This document shows positions 44,796 through 60,322 of a DNA stretch of 64,000 nt, piece after piece. Source of the stretch: Rhexocercosporidium sp. MPI-PUGE-AT-0058. Taxonomy: Eukaryota; Ascomycota; Leotiomycetes; Helotiales. The notes below the pieces were generated by a model. It had not been told where the DNA came from. It saw only the letters and a list, made by a program, of their open reading frames with translations, and did no database searches. The DNA is taken from positions 310,001 through 374,000 of the forward strand of contig JAGTJL010000017.1 in assembly GCA_020746875.1 (NCBI GenBank). The letters are read 5' to 3'. A program made the position numbers and the translations under genes. Positions within the stretch are counted from its first letter, which is position 1. Each line of letters begins with the position of its first letter.

Positions 44796-45296
44796 AGGAG
44801 ACTACGAGGGAGTTTATCAAAGAGACGACGAAGACCATTAAAGAAATTATACGAAAGAAAAGCACTTAGAAAAATAAAAGAAAAAGAGAAAGAAGACAAA
44901 AAAACAGAGGAATACAAAAGGTATATATATTCAATAAGTCTTATCCTCGAATACATCGAGGGGCAGAACCTCTCGTCTACTCAGCTGAAGGCCTTCTCTG
45001 CCCTAGAGAAGCACTCCTCGAGGTTTAGGGTTACCAAGAGAAGGTACGTATTCCCCTGCCCCGCTTTCCTGCCATTCTACAACTGGGGCGGGCGCCCAAC
45101 TACTTTACTTGGAACCCTGCAGGTATTGCGAGATCCGAAAGATGTGGGATACAAAAGAGTCTTCAGATTAAGTATGCACAATAGAGCTTGCTCAACTTTC
45201 TTCCTTATACAGATTGCCAAGGTGGCAGTGCATGGGTTTTCCCCCTGCCGCCCCGGCCCGTCCCGCCCCGTTCTTTCAATGGAAGTTCATCCATAG
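44796..45296 (+). other. Open reading frame of 166 codons without an early start codon
   Basis: Open from the stop at 44793 to the TAG at 45294. Codons run from a Lys/Glu-rich start to EYIEGQNLSSTQLKAFSALE, then KHSSRFRVTKRR and PFYNWGG. The second half is GC-normal, unlike the flanks. The first ATG is near the end. No family recognised; it may be an exon end, a transposon-borne ORF, or chance. Confidence 0.3.
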
Positions 45297-45469
45297 AAAT
45301 ACTTCACGCACTAGCCTGAGTATGGACTAGCTAAACGACAAACTAGTTCGCGCAGGGACTGGCTTGCGCACGGACCTAGACCCTTACTGATGCCCCTGCC
45401 CTTACCTTACCCCTCCAAAGCTCCCCGCGCTCGAAACAGACTGATTTGCAGACAATTGCAGCAATAACG

Positions 45470-49119
<3,650 letters not shown>

Positions 49120-49304
49120 TGTCGTATAAGCACGGGCAGCTGCTCTCTTGGTACTGCACGTGACCTAATTAGGTTCTGCTACTGTAGACCGCTTTTAAGA
49201 GAATAACTGTCTTCTCCTGATTTTTAAAAGCTTTTAAAAGAATAATTAATCACTTTAATTCAATAATAATTACTTATAATACTTTAATTTACTTTTATAT
49301 TATA
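49120..49304 (+). repeat. 5' LTR of the copia element
   Basis: Begins TGTCGTATAAGCACGGG and ends ...TATATTATA, against ...TATATTACA in the right LTR. Alignment with the right LTR shows mainly transitions. Confidence 0.92.
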
Positions 49305-49321
49305 ATTATAAGCCTTATTAA
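49305..49321 (+). other. Putative half-tRNA primer-binding site
   Basis: ATTATAAGCCTTAT lies directly after the left LTR. Allowing for RIP, it matches GTTATGAGCCCT, the complement of the anticodon-loop half of initiator tRNA-Met, the primer site used by copia-type elements. Confidence 0.5.
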
Positions 49322-51038
49322 TAAAGCTATTAAGTTAGTATTCTTCCTTTTATACGCTGTTAATTTAAATAAAGCTTATGAAGTAAGTTTATAAGTAAAG
49401 AATATTTATTATACGTTATAAAGTTTTTTACTTTATTATAAAATATAATTCATACCGCTATTTTTCTATTAACTCTTCGATTCTATTTTAGACGAGTATA
49501 AAAGCCGAGCAACTAGACTCGATACTTCTCCAGTCTTTCTTCTTTTATTAAATACTCGGAGCTTACGAAAGCAACTCTTTCGTTATAATAAATTTAACTT
49601 TAGTTTCTTCTTTAAATAATTAAACTTCTTTTAATTATAATAAGCGCACTTAGACTCTTTAGTATTAAGCGTTTAAATCCTTTTGTATTTTTTATAAGAT
49701 ATAGAATTTAATAGACTTTGCGTTATTAATTACTTTTAACCTTTTCGACGCCGAACCGAAACCCTTATCGCTAAACAATTTAAAAGTATAATAAGATAAA
49801 GAAATTATTAAGTATAACTTTTAAGCTTAAGCGAAGTAAGACGAAGATACTCGCGACTTTGTAAAGAAAGGCTTTAAGTCGAGCGTATTATTATTAATAA
49901 AAGCTATAATTAAGAATATAGCTTTAATATATATTATTCTTATAAAGGAATACGTAAAGAAGCTCGTATAATAAACAGAAAAGGCTTGAGCTTATAAAAT
50001 AGCTTATAAGTGGATTTAAGAGATAATTAATCTTTTTATTTATTAAAAAGTAATTAAGGAATACGAGAACAAGTAAGCTCGTATAGAAAAAGAGTAATTA
50101 ACCGAGATAATAAACGGAGACTTTTAATTAAAGTTATAAACTTTTTAATTACTCCTCCGAATCCTTAAGAGAAATTACGCTTCTTCGGAAATAAGTACTC
50201 GTACGCTAATATAATCTATTTATAAAAAGAAGTTCGTTATTATTAAAGTAAAGCGAGTTAATCTTAAGAAGTAGCTCTAAGAATAAAAAGCGGCTTATTA
50301 AGATGCTCTTTTATACAATTTACCGAACGTCAAAAAACCGCTAATAATACTTGATTTTATTAAAGCGGTATAAGAGAAGCTCGCACTAGAATAAGCGCGC
50401 GAACGGCATTTTAAATTATTAAAAGATAATACTCTTAAGGTAATAAATTAGTATTTTTTACTTAATTACGTTAATTAATTATTTACTCTTAATAAGAAAT
50501 CACTTATAGCCTTTAAATAATAAAAGATAATAAGCTTATATATTATTCTTAAAAGAAAATTAAATACTCTTATAATTTTATTTATTTAACGAAACTAATC
50601 GTTAAATACGCGAGTAAATACTTGCTCGTATAAGTATTACTTTTACTATTATAAGGCTATTAATTATTATAAACTTTAGTATTATTACGACGGCTCGACG
50701 GCGAATAACCTCAGGAACTTATTATTAATAAAAGAAATTAAAAAGACTCGACTTTAATTAAAAAGCGACTTCCTTAACTTCCGCCGAAAAATTACAAACT
50801 CAGCGAGAATATATTATTAATAGCGCAATTAGCTTTTAAGCTACTTTTTAGTAATTTCTTTTTTATTTAAGCATTAGTAGCTCTTATAGCTTTAAAACTA
50901 ATTGTTTTAATAAAAGTAAAATACCCTAGAAACGTTTAAGCTTACTTTATAAGCCTTGAATTTCTCGACGAAGCTTTCGCGGCTACGGAGATATACGCTA
51001 TTATAAATATAAACCGCTATCCGCTCGTAAAAAGCACT

Positions 51039-51296
51039 TTGCTCGATAACGGAGCTATTATTTATTTAATAAATTTAAAAGCTCTCCTTGTCCTCGGAAG
51101 CTTTATTAAATTTATTACGGATAATAGCGTTAAAGCCGGAACGTTAAGCTTAATAATTAAAGGCCGCGGTACTCGAGTCTTTAAAGGTGCTTTTTACGGC
51201 CTTAATAGACCGAATACAGGCGATTTAACCCTTTCGAACGTTGCTATCGTTAAAAGCTTTAATATTAATATTATTTCAAAAGCTCGCCTTTTGTAA
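51039..51296 (+). pseudogene. Copia protease fragment still open for 85 codons
   Basis: Longest open piece of the element. It reads MLDNGAIIYLINLKALLVL with the catalytic-type Asp of the retroviral aspartic protease family, then a GxGxxxxFKGAFYG region and LSNVAIV. RIP has left this piece unbroken. It is a fragment of pol, not a gene of its own. Confidence 0.7.
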
Positions 51297-54200
51297 GTAA
51301 GAGTTTAATATAATAGTTTAAATTATATTTTACGCACGGGAATAGCTAAAGATAATTTAATTTTAAAGTAATTATAGCGATAATTTAATTTAATTTTTTT
51401 TAAATATAAGCTTTTTAATTACTTTTCGGTTTCTTTAACTGCTTGCCGTATTTTAACTCGCTTAAATTATAACTTTTTAATATTTCTAACGCTAGAAAGA
51501 AGCATTTGCTAAAGCTTTTAATCGAGTAAACGATATTTAAAGCTATAAGTCGACGAAGCTTATTTATAATATTTACGTATAAATTACTTAGGAAAAGAAG
51601 CCTTAGAAAACTTAATAAAAAATGCGCGTAACGTCGAGATTTAAAGTTTAATTCAATTGAAATACGAGTATTATATAATAATTATAATATAATAAATAAT
51701 AAGTCGTCGTTAATTAAAAAGAGTAATTACCTGTTCTTTTTATCGCATTTCTTAAGATTTATTCGATTTTCTAGTAAAGTTTAACGGAAATAGCTAGCTT
51801 TTATTAATTAAAAACGAATATAATAAGAAATTCTACGAGTAGCTTTTAAAAATTAAAAGGTTAATTGCTGTCTTAAATACTTTTAAACCGTTTAAAGCAT
51901 AGACGAGACGTTAATTCGGGCTTTCGGTTTATAAAATACGTTAAGATAATAATACTTTAATTATAAGGATTAATAAATTAATTGAATATAAAAAGTAATA
52001 TAAGGAAAATAATATTAATATTAAATTTACCTTTTTATATATATATTAATTTAATAAAGGAGTTGAGCGCGTAAGTAAAGAAATAATCGATAAATTAATT
52101 AAAATGCGCTTTTCCGCTAATTTACCTCGGGCGCTTTAAACGGAATTAATAATAGCGGTAATTATTCTTTATAATATAAGTTTATTTGCTCGTAAAAGCT
52201 TCAAGAATCTTAACGAAATATTCTAAGCTTAATTTAAGTAATATTTTCGGTATTACGACCTTAAGCTTACGCTGAAGCTAATAACCGATTTACGGCCTGA
52301 TTAAAGCAACTTATATGCGTACGATTATAAAGTTTATTTTATAATTAAAGACCGAGAAGCTTTCTGCTAAAAGAAAGCTTTTAAAGTCAACCTGCGAGCG
52401 CATTTTAATTACTTAATTAAATACGTCTTATTTAATATTTATAAGATTTAAGTGCTTTAATTATAATATATAATAATAACTCGGAATATTACTTTTAACG
52501 AAACTTTCTTTTATTTAAGCTCTTTAAATATGAAAAGAGCGGTCGGCCAGCCGCGCTTAATATTAAAAGATTTTACGGAAATACTAAAAGAAGAAGAAGG
52601 AGATTAAAACGTTAGTTTTATTATAATTAATCGATTAAGCGCACTTAATATATTAAAATTAAAAATATTATTTATTACTTTAAATAGAGAATAATTAAGC
52701 GAAGCAATAAGCGCTATAGAAGTCGACGAGCTTATGAGTTCGGAGGTATTAAAACTTTTAATTAAGCTTTTAAGTTTAAAAGTAAAGTTATTTACTCCTT
52801 CTTTAATTAAATTAATAGAAGTAAATATACTACTTTTAGTTAATTTAATAGCTTTTAATTTTATTTAATCGCTTATTAATAAGAACTCGGGGGTAATTTA
52901 ATTAAGAAAGAGTATTAGACTTCTTATTTACGAGTACTTTAATTAAGTCTTAAAACGAGCTAATACTTTAAAACAATTAGCGTTTAAGAGCGTAACTAGA
53001 AAAAGTATTTTACGTAATATATTAAACTTCTAAAATAATATAAGCTCTAAGCGGAAGTCGATATTATAAATTATAATTTATTTTAAAAAGCTATACGACC
53101 GATAGCGCGGTCTTAAGCGTCGAGGAGTACTTAAAGAAAGTATTAGCCTTAAGTAATTAGAAGCTTTACTTTAAGTAATTAAATACGAAGAGTATTCGTA
53201 ATCATTAGAATTAAAAGAAGACGGAAAGTTAAGTTTACGCTTATTACTCCCGGCTTTAATTAAATCAAATTCCGGTTTATTTAAATTTCTTAAGAGGAAA
53301 AGAATAAAAAATTAAATAATTAATAAAAGTCGAAAGACTCGAGTTAATAGTAAAATAACGAAACCGAATCGAAGCGTTTATATAATAACTATTAAAGAGT
53401 TAATTACGAAATTATTATAACCGTTAAGCAACCGCGAGCACTTAAAGGATTTTCTAAGGACTTTCTGGCTTAATTAAAAATTAATACGAAAAGACGGAAA
53501 AGACTTAAGCGCAGTTTATGCTATTATATCAGCGTTTATGCTTAAAAATATCGAAATTCGATAATTAATTAAGCTCTTACGAATTTACTAATTATAAATG
53601 CTTAAGGATTTATTAAATTAAAGAGACTTTAAGGATTACTTATTAAGCGAGCACTTCCGAGCCGACGTTATTAAAGAGATTACTAACCTTGAGTCGTGTA
53701 ACTGCTGAAGAGTCGTCAAATATACTTTTACTATTAAGCAATTAATTCCCTTAAAATAAGTATTTCACATTAAAGTCGATTCATTAAGATATTTAACCCG
53801 CTGTCGCTCCCGAGTCGTTATAAAAGGAGACTTACAGCCTGAAACGTTAATTTTATTAATATATATAATTACTTTAGTTACTTATTCCTTTAGAACCGCT
53901 ATAGTTATTATAATTTAATTTAATTTAGAAATAATTTAATTTAACGTAATAAATGCCTTTATTAACGTTAAACGAAATAAGACAAGTGTTCGCGTACGCT
54001 ACTATTTATTAAACGGTTTTAAATAAAACGGAATAATAATAAAAGTTAATCGCGCATTTTACGGACTCAGGGACTTACCGGCGCTATAATACGGTGACTT
54101 TACTTATATTTTAACAACTTTAAAGTTAATTACTTATAAAGAAGAGCCTTATATATTTATAAACGAGTAACGTATAATATTTATAATATTTTATATCGAC

Positions 54201-55539
54201 GATATTTAAATGCTTTATTATATTTCGGCTTTTAAAGACGCCAAATTAATTACCGACGGCTTAAATACAATATATAAGCTTACCGAAGGAGAGCAAACGG
54301 AATAGTTCTTAAGCGTTCGTATTATTAGAGATCGATTAGCGAAGACTATTTCTTTAGTATATAATACTTATATTTAAAAAGTTGCTCTTCGATTTAAATT
54401 AATAAATAGAAATTGCTTAAGTATATTATTACTTTAAGTCGAGTTATTAAAGAATTAAAAACAAGCTATTCTAGCTTAAATTAAAGAATTTTAAGAGAAG
54501 GTCGGATTAGTGCTTTATATTATAATTATATTACGCGTAAACGTCGCTTTTACTGCTTTAAAGCTTTCTTATTTTTTGATTAATCTTTCTTAAGAGCACT
54601 TAATTATAATTAATTAGATAATTCGTTACCTTTTCGGCACTTATTTCTTAACGATTATTTATAATTATAAGCTACGCGATTCTTATTTTATAATAATATT
54701 AAATGCTTCTTTTATAAATAATATCGAAATAAGGCGATCTTCTAATAGATATATTTTTATATTTTTTGGAGGTTTAATCTTTTAAAAAGTAGCTTTATAA
54801 GATATAATTATTACGTTTATAATATAAGCAAAGCTTTTTGGAATTAAGCGCACCGGTAAGGAACTTATAGCACTTTAGCAATTCTTTTAAGAATTACGCT
54901 TTAATATAAGAGTAGCTTAAATAATTTTCTGTAATAATTAATAGACGATTCGGTTAATTGTTAAGGAAAATTAGCGTATTTTTATTAAATTGCGCTACGT
55001 TAATATTTAAAATATATAATTGCGCTAAGAGTTTTAGAAGGGCACTTTTATAATAAAATATCTTCTTATAAATTATATATTAATTAACGGACTTATTAAA
55101 AACCTTTCTCGGCAGAAATTTGAAGTATTTATTGCTTTTATTAACTTAATAGATATTCGTACTTAATTAAAATAACTCTTTTAAGAGACTCGTTTTAAAG
55201 TAGTTTTTTATATATATTCTTTACTTTTTATTTATTCTTAAAGTAATTATATAATAAGCTTACTTTTTAATTAAAGAGCTTTATTTGTATTATTATATAT
55301 TCTTTTATAAAATTCTCTTTTATAAATTTTTATTTATAATTTTATTTTATTAGAAATTAATTAAGCTCGAGGGTATAAATTATTATATCTTAAAGAGCTA
55401 ATTACTTTTAACGATTCTTTAATTTAAAAGCAAACGCAAGCTTTAGTTTTTAAAATATAAAGGGATATTTGAAAAGTAAGAAGTTCCTAAGCTTTAGAAA
55501 AAAAAAAAAGAATAATTTATTTATTAAAAAATAAAAAGC

Positions 55540-56450
55540 CTAAAACTTCCTAAACTAGTTTACTTAAAGCATTAGTTATTATATTAATTAGCTTTTCAAC
55601 GCGAGCAGCTTGAGCTTCTTACTCAAGAATAAGAATAACTCTACGAGTAGATATAACTTAAAAGATTAGAATATTAAGGCCCGGATTATAAGCGCGAGCA
55701 GCTCCGGTAGCAGCCTCAGTAGCGGCAGTAGCGCGAGCAGCTTTAGCAGTAATAATAGCAGTAAGATAATTAACTGCTTTCTTATTATTTTTCTTAATAA
55801 AGAAAGCATTCGTAGTAATAGTAATTTTCTTTTTAATAATATAAGTATAAGCTATAAAAGCAGCTAAAGGCTTTTTTTTTTCTTTTAAAAGATTAATTAA
55901 ATTAATTCGATTTTCTGGAAATAAAGCGAGTAACTTATTATTCTCTTTATTATTATTATTTCTATTATTACTTTTAAATTTATTAATAACTCCTAGAGTA
56001 ATTCTATTATTAAAACTAATAGCAGCGCTAATAGCAGTAATTTTACTAATATTATTATTTTTAAGGGCGGCACGGACCGGGATTCTTAATTGCTTTAGCT
56101 CTTAAAAAAATCAGTAATAAATTAAAAGCGAGAAAAGAATAACTGAATCGACTTACCTTTTTGCTAATTTTATTCTTTAACGTATTATAATATACAAGGA
56201 AAGGAGCTTAAGCAGCAGCAGGAGTAATTACGCACTTATAGCCGGACGAGTAAGCGAAGCAGCGAGTATCCTTTTTAATAATATTATAATATTAACTGCT
56301 ATTTTTTATTTAAAGGACGCTATTAATATAATTTAAACAGATTATTATACGAGCACTTACTAGCTGCTTTAAAGCCCGGGGAGCAGCAGCGGCACGGCGA
56401 AAAGCGGGGGCGGGGACGGGAGTAGCCGACAGTCGTGTTTTAGCGACGAT
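55540..56450 (-). pseudogene. Antisense coding relic between copia RNase H and the 3' LTR
   Basis: On the minus strand the interval reads as a broken Ala/Arg-rich frame (ALFPENRINLINLLKEKK, AFFIKKNNKKAVNYLTA, KAARATAATEAA) with stops of RIP type. It is richer in GC than its surroundings and is not part of pol. An accessory antisense ORF of this copia lineage is possible. No known family. Confidence 0.45.
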
Positions 56451-56906
56451 TTTCTTCTTATTATTAATAATAGCTTTAACTTATTATAAGTTAATAGTTA
56501 TTCTTTAATTAATTAATCTTTAATTAGTCGATCTCTAATTAATAGATTGAAATTAATAAATCGAAAATCGAGCTACTTATTTTACTTTAGCGAGTAGATT
56601 ATTATTCTATTATAACGATTCTGGCGGAGCGCTTGGAGATACTTATAATATCGAAAAGAATAATTAATTAATTAATTAATTAATAAATTGATTAAGTAAT
56701 AGATCGAGAGCAGTCGATTTATATATTATCGAGTATTTATAGGTTTAGGTTTAGTAGGAAAATCGTTAGTTTATGTAATTAGGTTATTTGCCTAATTACT
56801 GCATATAAATGAATTTATTTATTTAATTCTTTTTTATTATTTATTCTCGCTTAATATAATTAATTATAATAATAATAGCTTACTATTATTAATTGCTTAA
56901 AGGGTG

Positions 56907-57091
56907 TGTCGTATAAGCACGGGCAGCTGCTCTCTTAGTACTGCACGTGACCTAATTAGGTTCTGCTACTGTAGACCGCCTTTAGGAGAATAACTGTTTT
57001 CTTCTGATTTTTAAAAGCTTTTAGAAGAATAATTAATCACTTTAATTCAATAATAATTACTTATAATGCTTTAATCCACTTCTATATTACA
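56907..57091 (+). repeat. 3' LTR of the copia element
   Basis: Begins TGTCGTATAAGCACGGG and ends TATATTACA. Same 185-bp length as the left LTR. A purine-rich AAAGGGTG lies directly before it, as a polypurine tract. Confidence 0.92.
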
Positions 57092-58020
57092 AAAATATAA
57101 CTTACGGGAAAAGTATTAATAAAAGAGGAAGTCTAATCGTTATTTTTCTTATTAAATTTAAAAAAAATGCGCGACGAGGAATCGGTTATATAATATTCCT
57201 TAAGCTAAGCAGCGAAGCTTTAAACTTTTATAAAAATCTAAAAAATTATAATTATTAAAAGTAATGCCGGTATTATATTAATTATATTTGCGTAATTAAT
57301 TCTCGAAATCGAAGGTAAGGTTCTTTATAATACGAATATTTTTATAAAAGAAATAAAAGAATTATTTATTTTATAATTAATATACGGTTTACTTTTAACG
57401 CCTTTAATATTATATTATTAATAAACTTTAAAAATATAAATACGTATAATAATATAAACGGCTTTTTACTTAAAGTAATAATCGTAATTTTTCTTGCTTT
57501 TTTTTATTAATATAATAAAAGAAAGAGTCGACTAATATAATTTTAAAGTATTAGCCGCAGGAACTTTTACAAAGCCAGTTCGTAAGGTTATTAAATACGA
57601 TTACTTTAAGACGTTAAACGAAAAATATAATAATAATAATAATATTAATTATTAATAAAAGGAAAAAAAAAAGTAAAAAAACAAAAAATAATAACGTATA
57701 AGCACGGGTATTATATATAAATAAGTTAAAAAAGAAAGATTATTAACGCAATAAAAAAGCTATTTATATATACGTCTCGGCAAAATAATAGAGTCGCAAT
57801 TATTACGCGGTCATATTATTATATTTATATTATTTATATTTTATTTATTTAGTAAATAAACGTAAATACGCTACTAGCGCGTAACTTACTTATTACTTCG
57901 CCGACCGAAAATAACTTTTTAATAATAATAATAATTATAATATTCGAATATATAATATAAGAATTCTTATATATATACGTAAAAGTCTTATAATTAAAGC
58001 AAATATCTTCTGTTATTTTA
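57092..58020 (+). repeat. Inverted copy of the 46.4-47.3 kb segment
   Basis: Direct reading resembles the reverse complement of 46380-47300, including CGTATAAGCACGGGTATTATAT near 57690. It is the right flank of the copia insertion, so the copia element jumped into this older repeat. Limits approximate. Confidence 0.65.
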
Positions 58021-58488
58021 TAAAACTATTTTTATTTATTAAGTTAAGAATATTAATATATTATATAAGACAGCTTATAAAATAATCGGACGACGTTCGA
58101 CGTATTAATCGCGGTATAATATTATATACTTTGCGTAATATTTGAATAACTGTATTAATTTTGTTAGATTTGACTTCGGTAACTCGTGCCGATTCTACCC
58201 TAGAATAGCCGAAGGAGTTTCCACTGCTTACGCGGCCCGGAAATTACCTTTGTATTCCGGGAAATTACGCTTGTATTTAATTACGTAACTCGTATAAGCT
58301 ACGTAATTAGTTACGTAATCGTAAAAGCTTTTAAAGAAGCTATTATTTTATATATAACTACCGAAGAGCTCTTCTAGCTCTTTAAGCAAGCAAGCAATCA
58401 ATTCTACTTTGTCTTTGATCACGTGTCCTCACCTACTGCGCTTCCTCATTCTGATTGGCTCGCCTATTCTCACAAATTTAATTAGCTA
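58021..58488. other. AT-rich spacer before the pogo element
   Basis: No gene. A TTACGTAA-rich stretch lies near 58277-58316 with several short palindromes. Confidence 0.4.
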
Positions 58489-60322
58489 ACGTCCCACCCC
58501 ACCATTTGGCCCACCCCCCCATTTGGCCCACCTCACTTAATTTTAACACTTCCTCTTTAGGAGTTAATAACTCTATTTTACGTTAACTTTTATACAAAAT
58601 ATTATAAAATCTAAATCTCCTTTTAATTCTAATTCTTCTAATATAATTTAACGTTCTCTAGCCATAATTTGAGCCTCCTTAATAGCACGAATCGTCGTAA
58701 ACTTAGAATTTAGACTAGTCTAAACCTTCCTTTTTTTCTTCGGCCTTAAGTGCTCTAATCTCTCTTTTAACTCTTTAATTCTAAGGTTTGCCTTCCCCAA
58801 TTCGTACTCCTTTTCGTCGATCCCTTTTATAACTTTCCTAAAGAGTAAACGTTACATCGAAAGTTGGTTATGTAACCTATTAGCTAAAGAGTAAATCTAT
58901 AAGTATAAATCTTTCCGTGCTTTTAAAGTTTAAAGCTTAATTAAAGTATTAAAAACCTCTAAAAGTAGTATTAGCGTCTCTTAAGGCTTTAGGAGCGTTG
59001 AATCTATCGATTTGTTATTGTTTTCTAATAGCAAAGGGCTCATTAACGGCTTGGCGACAGATACTAGCTATAGACTTATAATCTTCCACCCCGATTTAAT
59101 ATTTAAGGGTGTAATACTCTTTTAACGTGCTTTCTAATAGTAAATAAGAAAATTGCGCTTGCCTATTAGTGTCGAATCGATTAAAGAACTTAATTTTTAC
59201 AGCTCTTTTCGATAAGCACGCTTAAGAAAGGAGAAAACCGTCAAATCGAGAGGTTGTAAGACGTGTGACGTGTGGGTAAGTAAGAATAAGAGGTAGATAT
59301 TATACTTAAGGCACTTCTAAAGGAATTCTATAATCTCGTGGCTCCTATGGCCGTCTAGAATAAGGAGTCTCGTAGAATTGTCGCGTAGTTACGTTTAAGG
59401 GATAAACACCTTTTCTAATCACTCTAGAGCCGTAGCATTGCTAGTCCACTTATTTTCAGTGGCAGTAAAGTGCTAATTATCGAATATCTCTAGCTAAGAT
59501 AGAAACCATTATTATTAAACTAACTTTCCCTTGTAAATTACTAAAGGTAGTGTCGATTCGCCTATTACAGAGATACATTTAATAATTGTCGTTTAAATAC
59601 GTGAACCTAGCTGTTTTCCCTGAATCTTGCGTATCTCGATACTCCCTACGACATATCTATTAAGATTATAACCTTTTATAACACCTGTCTCGTCCATATT
59701 CTATTATTAATTAGCTGGAATAGCCTTAATAGCCGGAATTTCTAATTTTTAGAACTAAGGACGAATAATTTCAGACCGAGCGCAATTGACACGTACAGAA
59801 TCGACGTATATCTGTCTCTTAGTCTTAAGAACAGGATTACGAGCCAAAAATCGTGCCATCTAGTGTTTTCCAAGTGGTTTATAATCCCCTTAAAGGACGA
59901 GGAGCCTCTCTTCAAAGACTCGAATCTGTGCGTGCGTAACTCTATGGCCAAGAGCCTCTTAAGTTAAAATCCAATTAGTCAATCGATCTTTAATTACCGT
60001 AGGTAGCCTTTACAAGTGATTAGCGGCCTCCTTATGTGGTTGTGTCGCTGCGTTGCGATGACGAAGGGTAGACCTTAGAACACCCCACTCTAAAGCAGCC
60101 TTTTATAAAGACTTGCCGTTTACGATCTCATTTAAAGCGCACCTAACGTCATATTCGGTATATTGAGGCTTTATTATGTAAACAACTAATATTTTAAATG
60201 TAAAAGAAATCGATTAAAGAATTAAATAATAATTAATTGTTGAAGTAGAGAGGTAAGAGTGGCGGTGAGGTTACCCGAGGTAGGCCAAATGGGGGGGTGG
60301 GCCAAATGGTGGGGTGGGACGT
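58489..60322 (-). mobile_element. Fot1/pogo-type DNA transposon, 1834 bp
   Basis: Terminal inverted repeats of 46 bp (58489-58534 and 60277-60322) begin ACGTCCCACCCCACCATTTG and are identical over the first 40 bases. They are flanked by TA at 58487-58488 and 60323-60324. Each repeat carries two copies of ATTTGGCCCACC. The transposase gene inside is on the minus strand and broken. Confidence 0.9.
58600..60200 (-). pseudogene. Fot1/pogo transposase pseudogene
   Basis: Minus strand: THAQIRVFEERLLVLKGD and GKHWMARFLARNPVL (CENP-B-type DNA-binding domain), then WNMDETGVIKGYNL with the first catalytic Asp, LILDGHRSHEII and SHVLQPLDLTVFSFLKRAYR. The DDE core is recognisable throughout, but several CAA/CAG/TGG positions read as stops. 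The relative of the 7.3 kb element, but better preserved. Confidence 0.8.

Larger units (their letters stand above)
44352..45469. other. Transition zone into the AT-rich block, with hairpins and short repeats
   Basis: No recognised gene. It includes a perfect inverted repeat (44549-44571), two imperfect 24-bp tandem units GGAGACTACGAGGG... (about 44772-44820), and a 166-codon open frame without an early ATG (44796-45296). Confidence 0.45.
49120..57091 (+). mobile_element. Complete but RIP-killed Ty1/copia LTR retrotransposon, 7972 bp
   Basis: Two 185-bp direct LTRs (49120-49304 and 56907-57091) are bounded by a perfect AAAAT target duplication (49115-49119 and 57092-57096). Pol reads on the plus strand in copia order: protease (LDNGA, near 51040), integrase (about 51500-52560), reverse transcriptase (about 53400-54420, with VRYYLLNGFK, RAFYGLRDLPAL and FYIDDI), RNase H (about 54720-55200). 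Copia differs from gypsy in having the integrase before the reverse transcriptase. In-frame TAA/TAG codons pervade, from C-to-T and G-to-A change. Confidence 0.92.
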
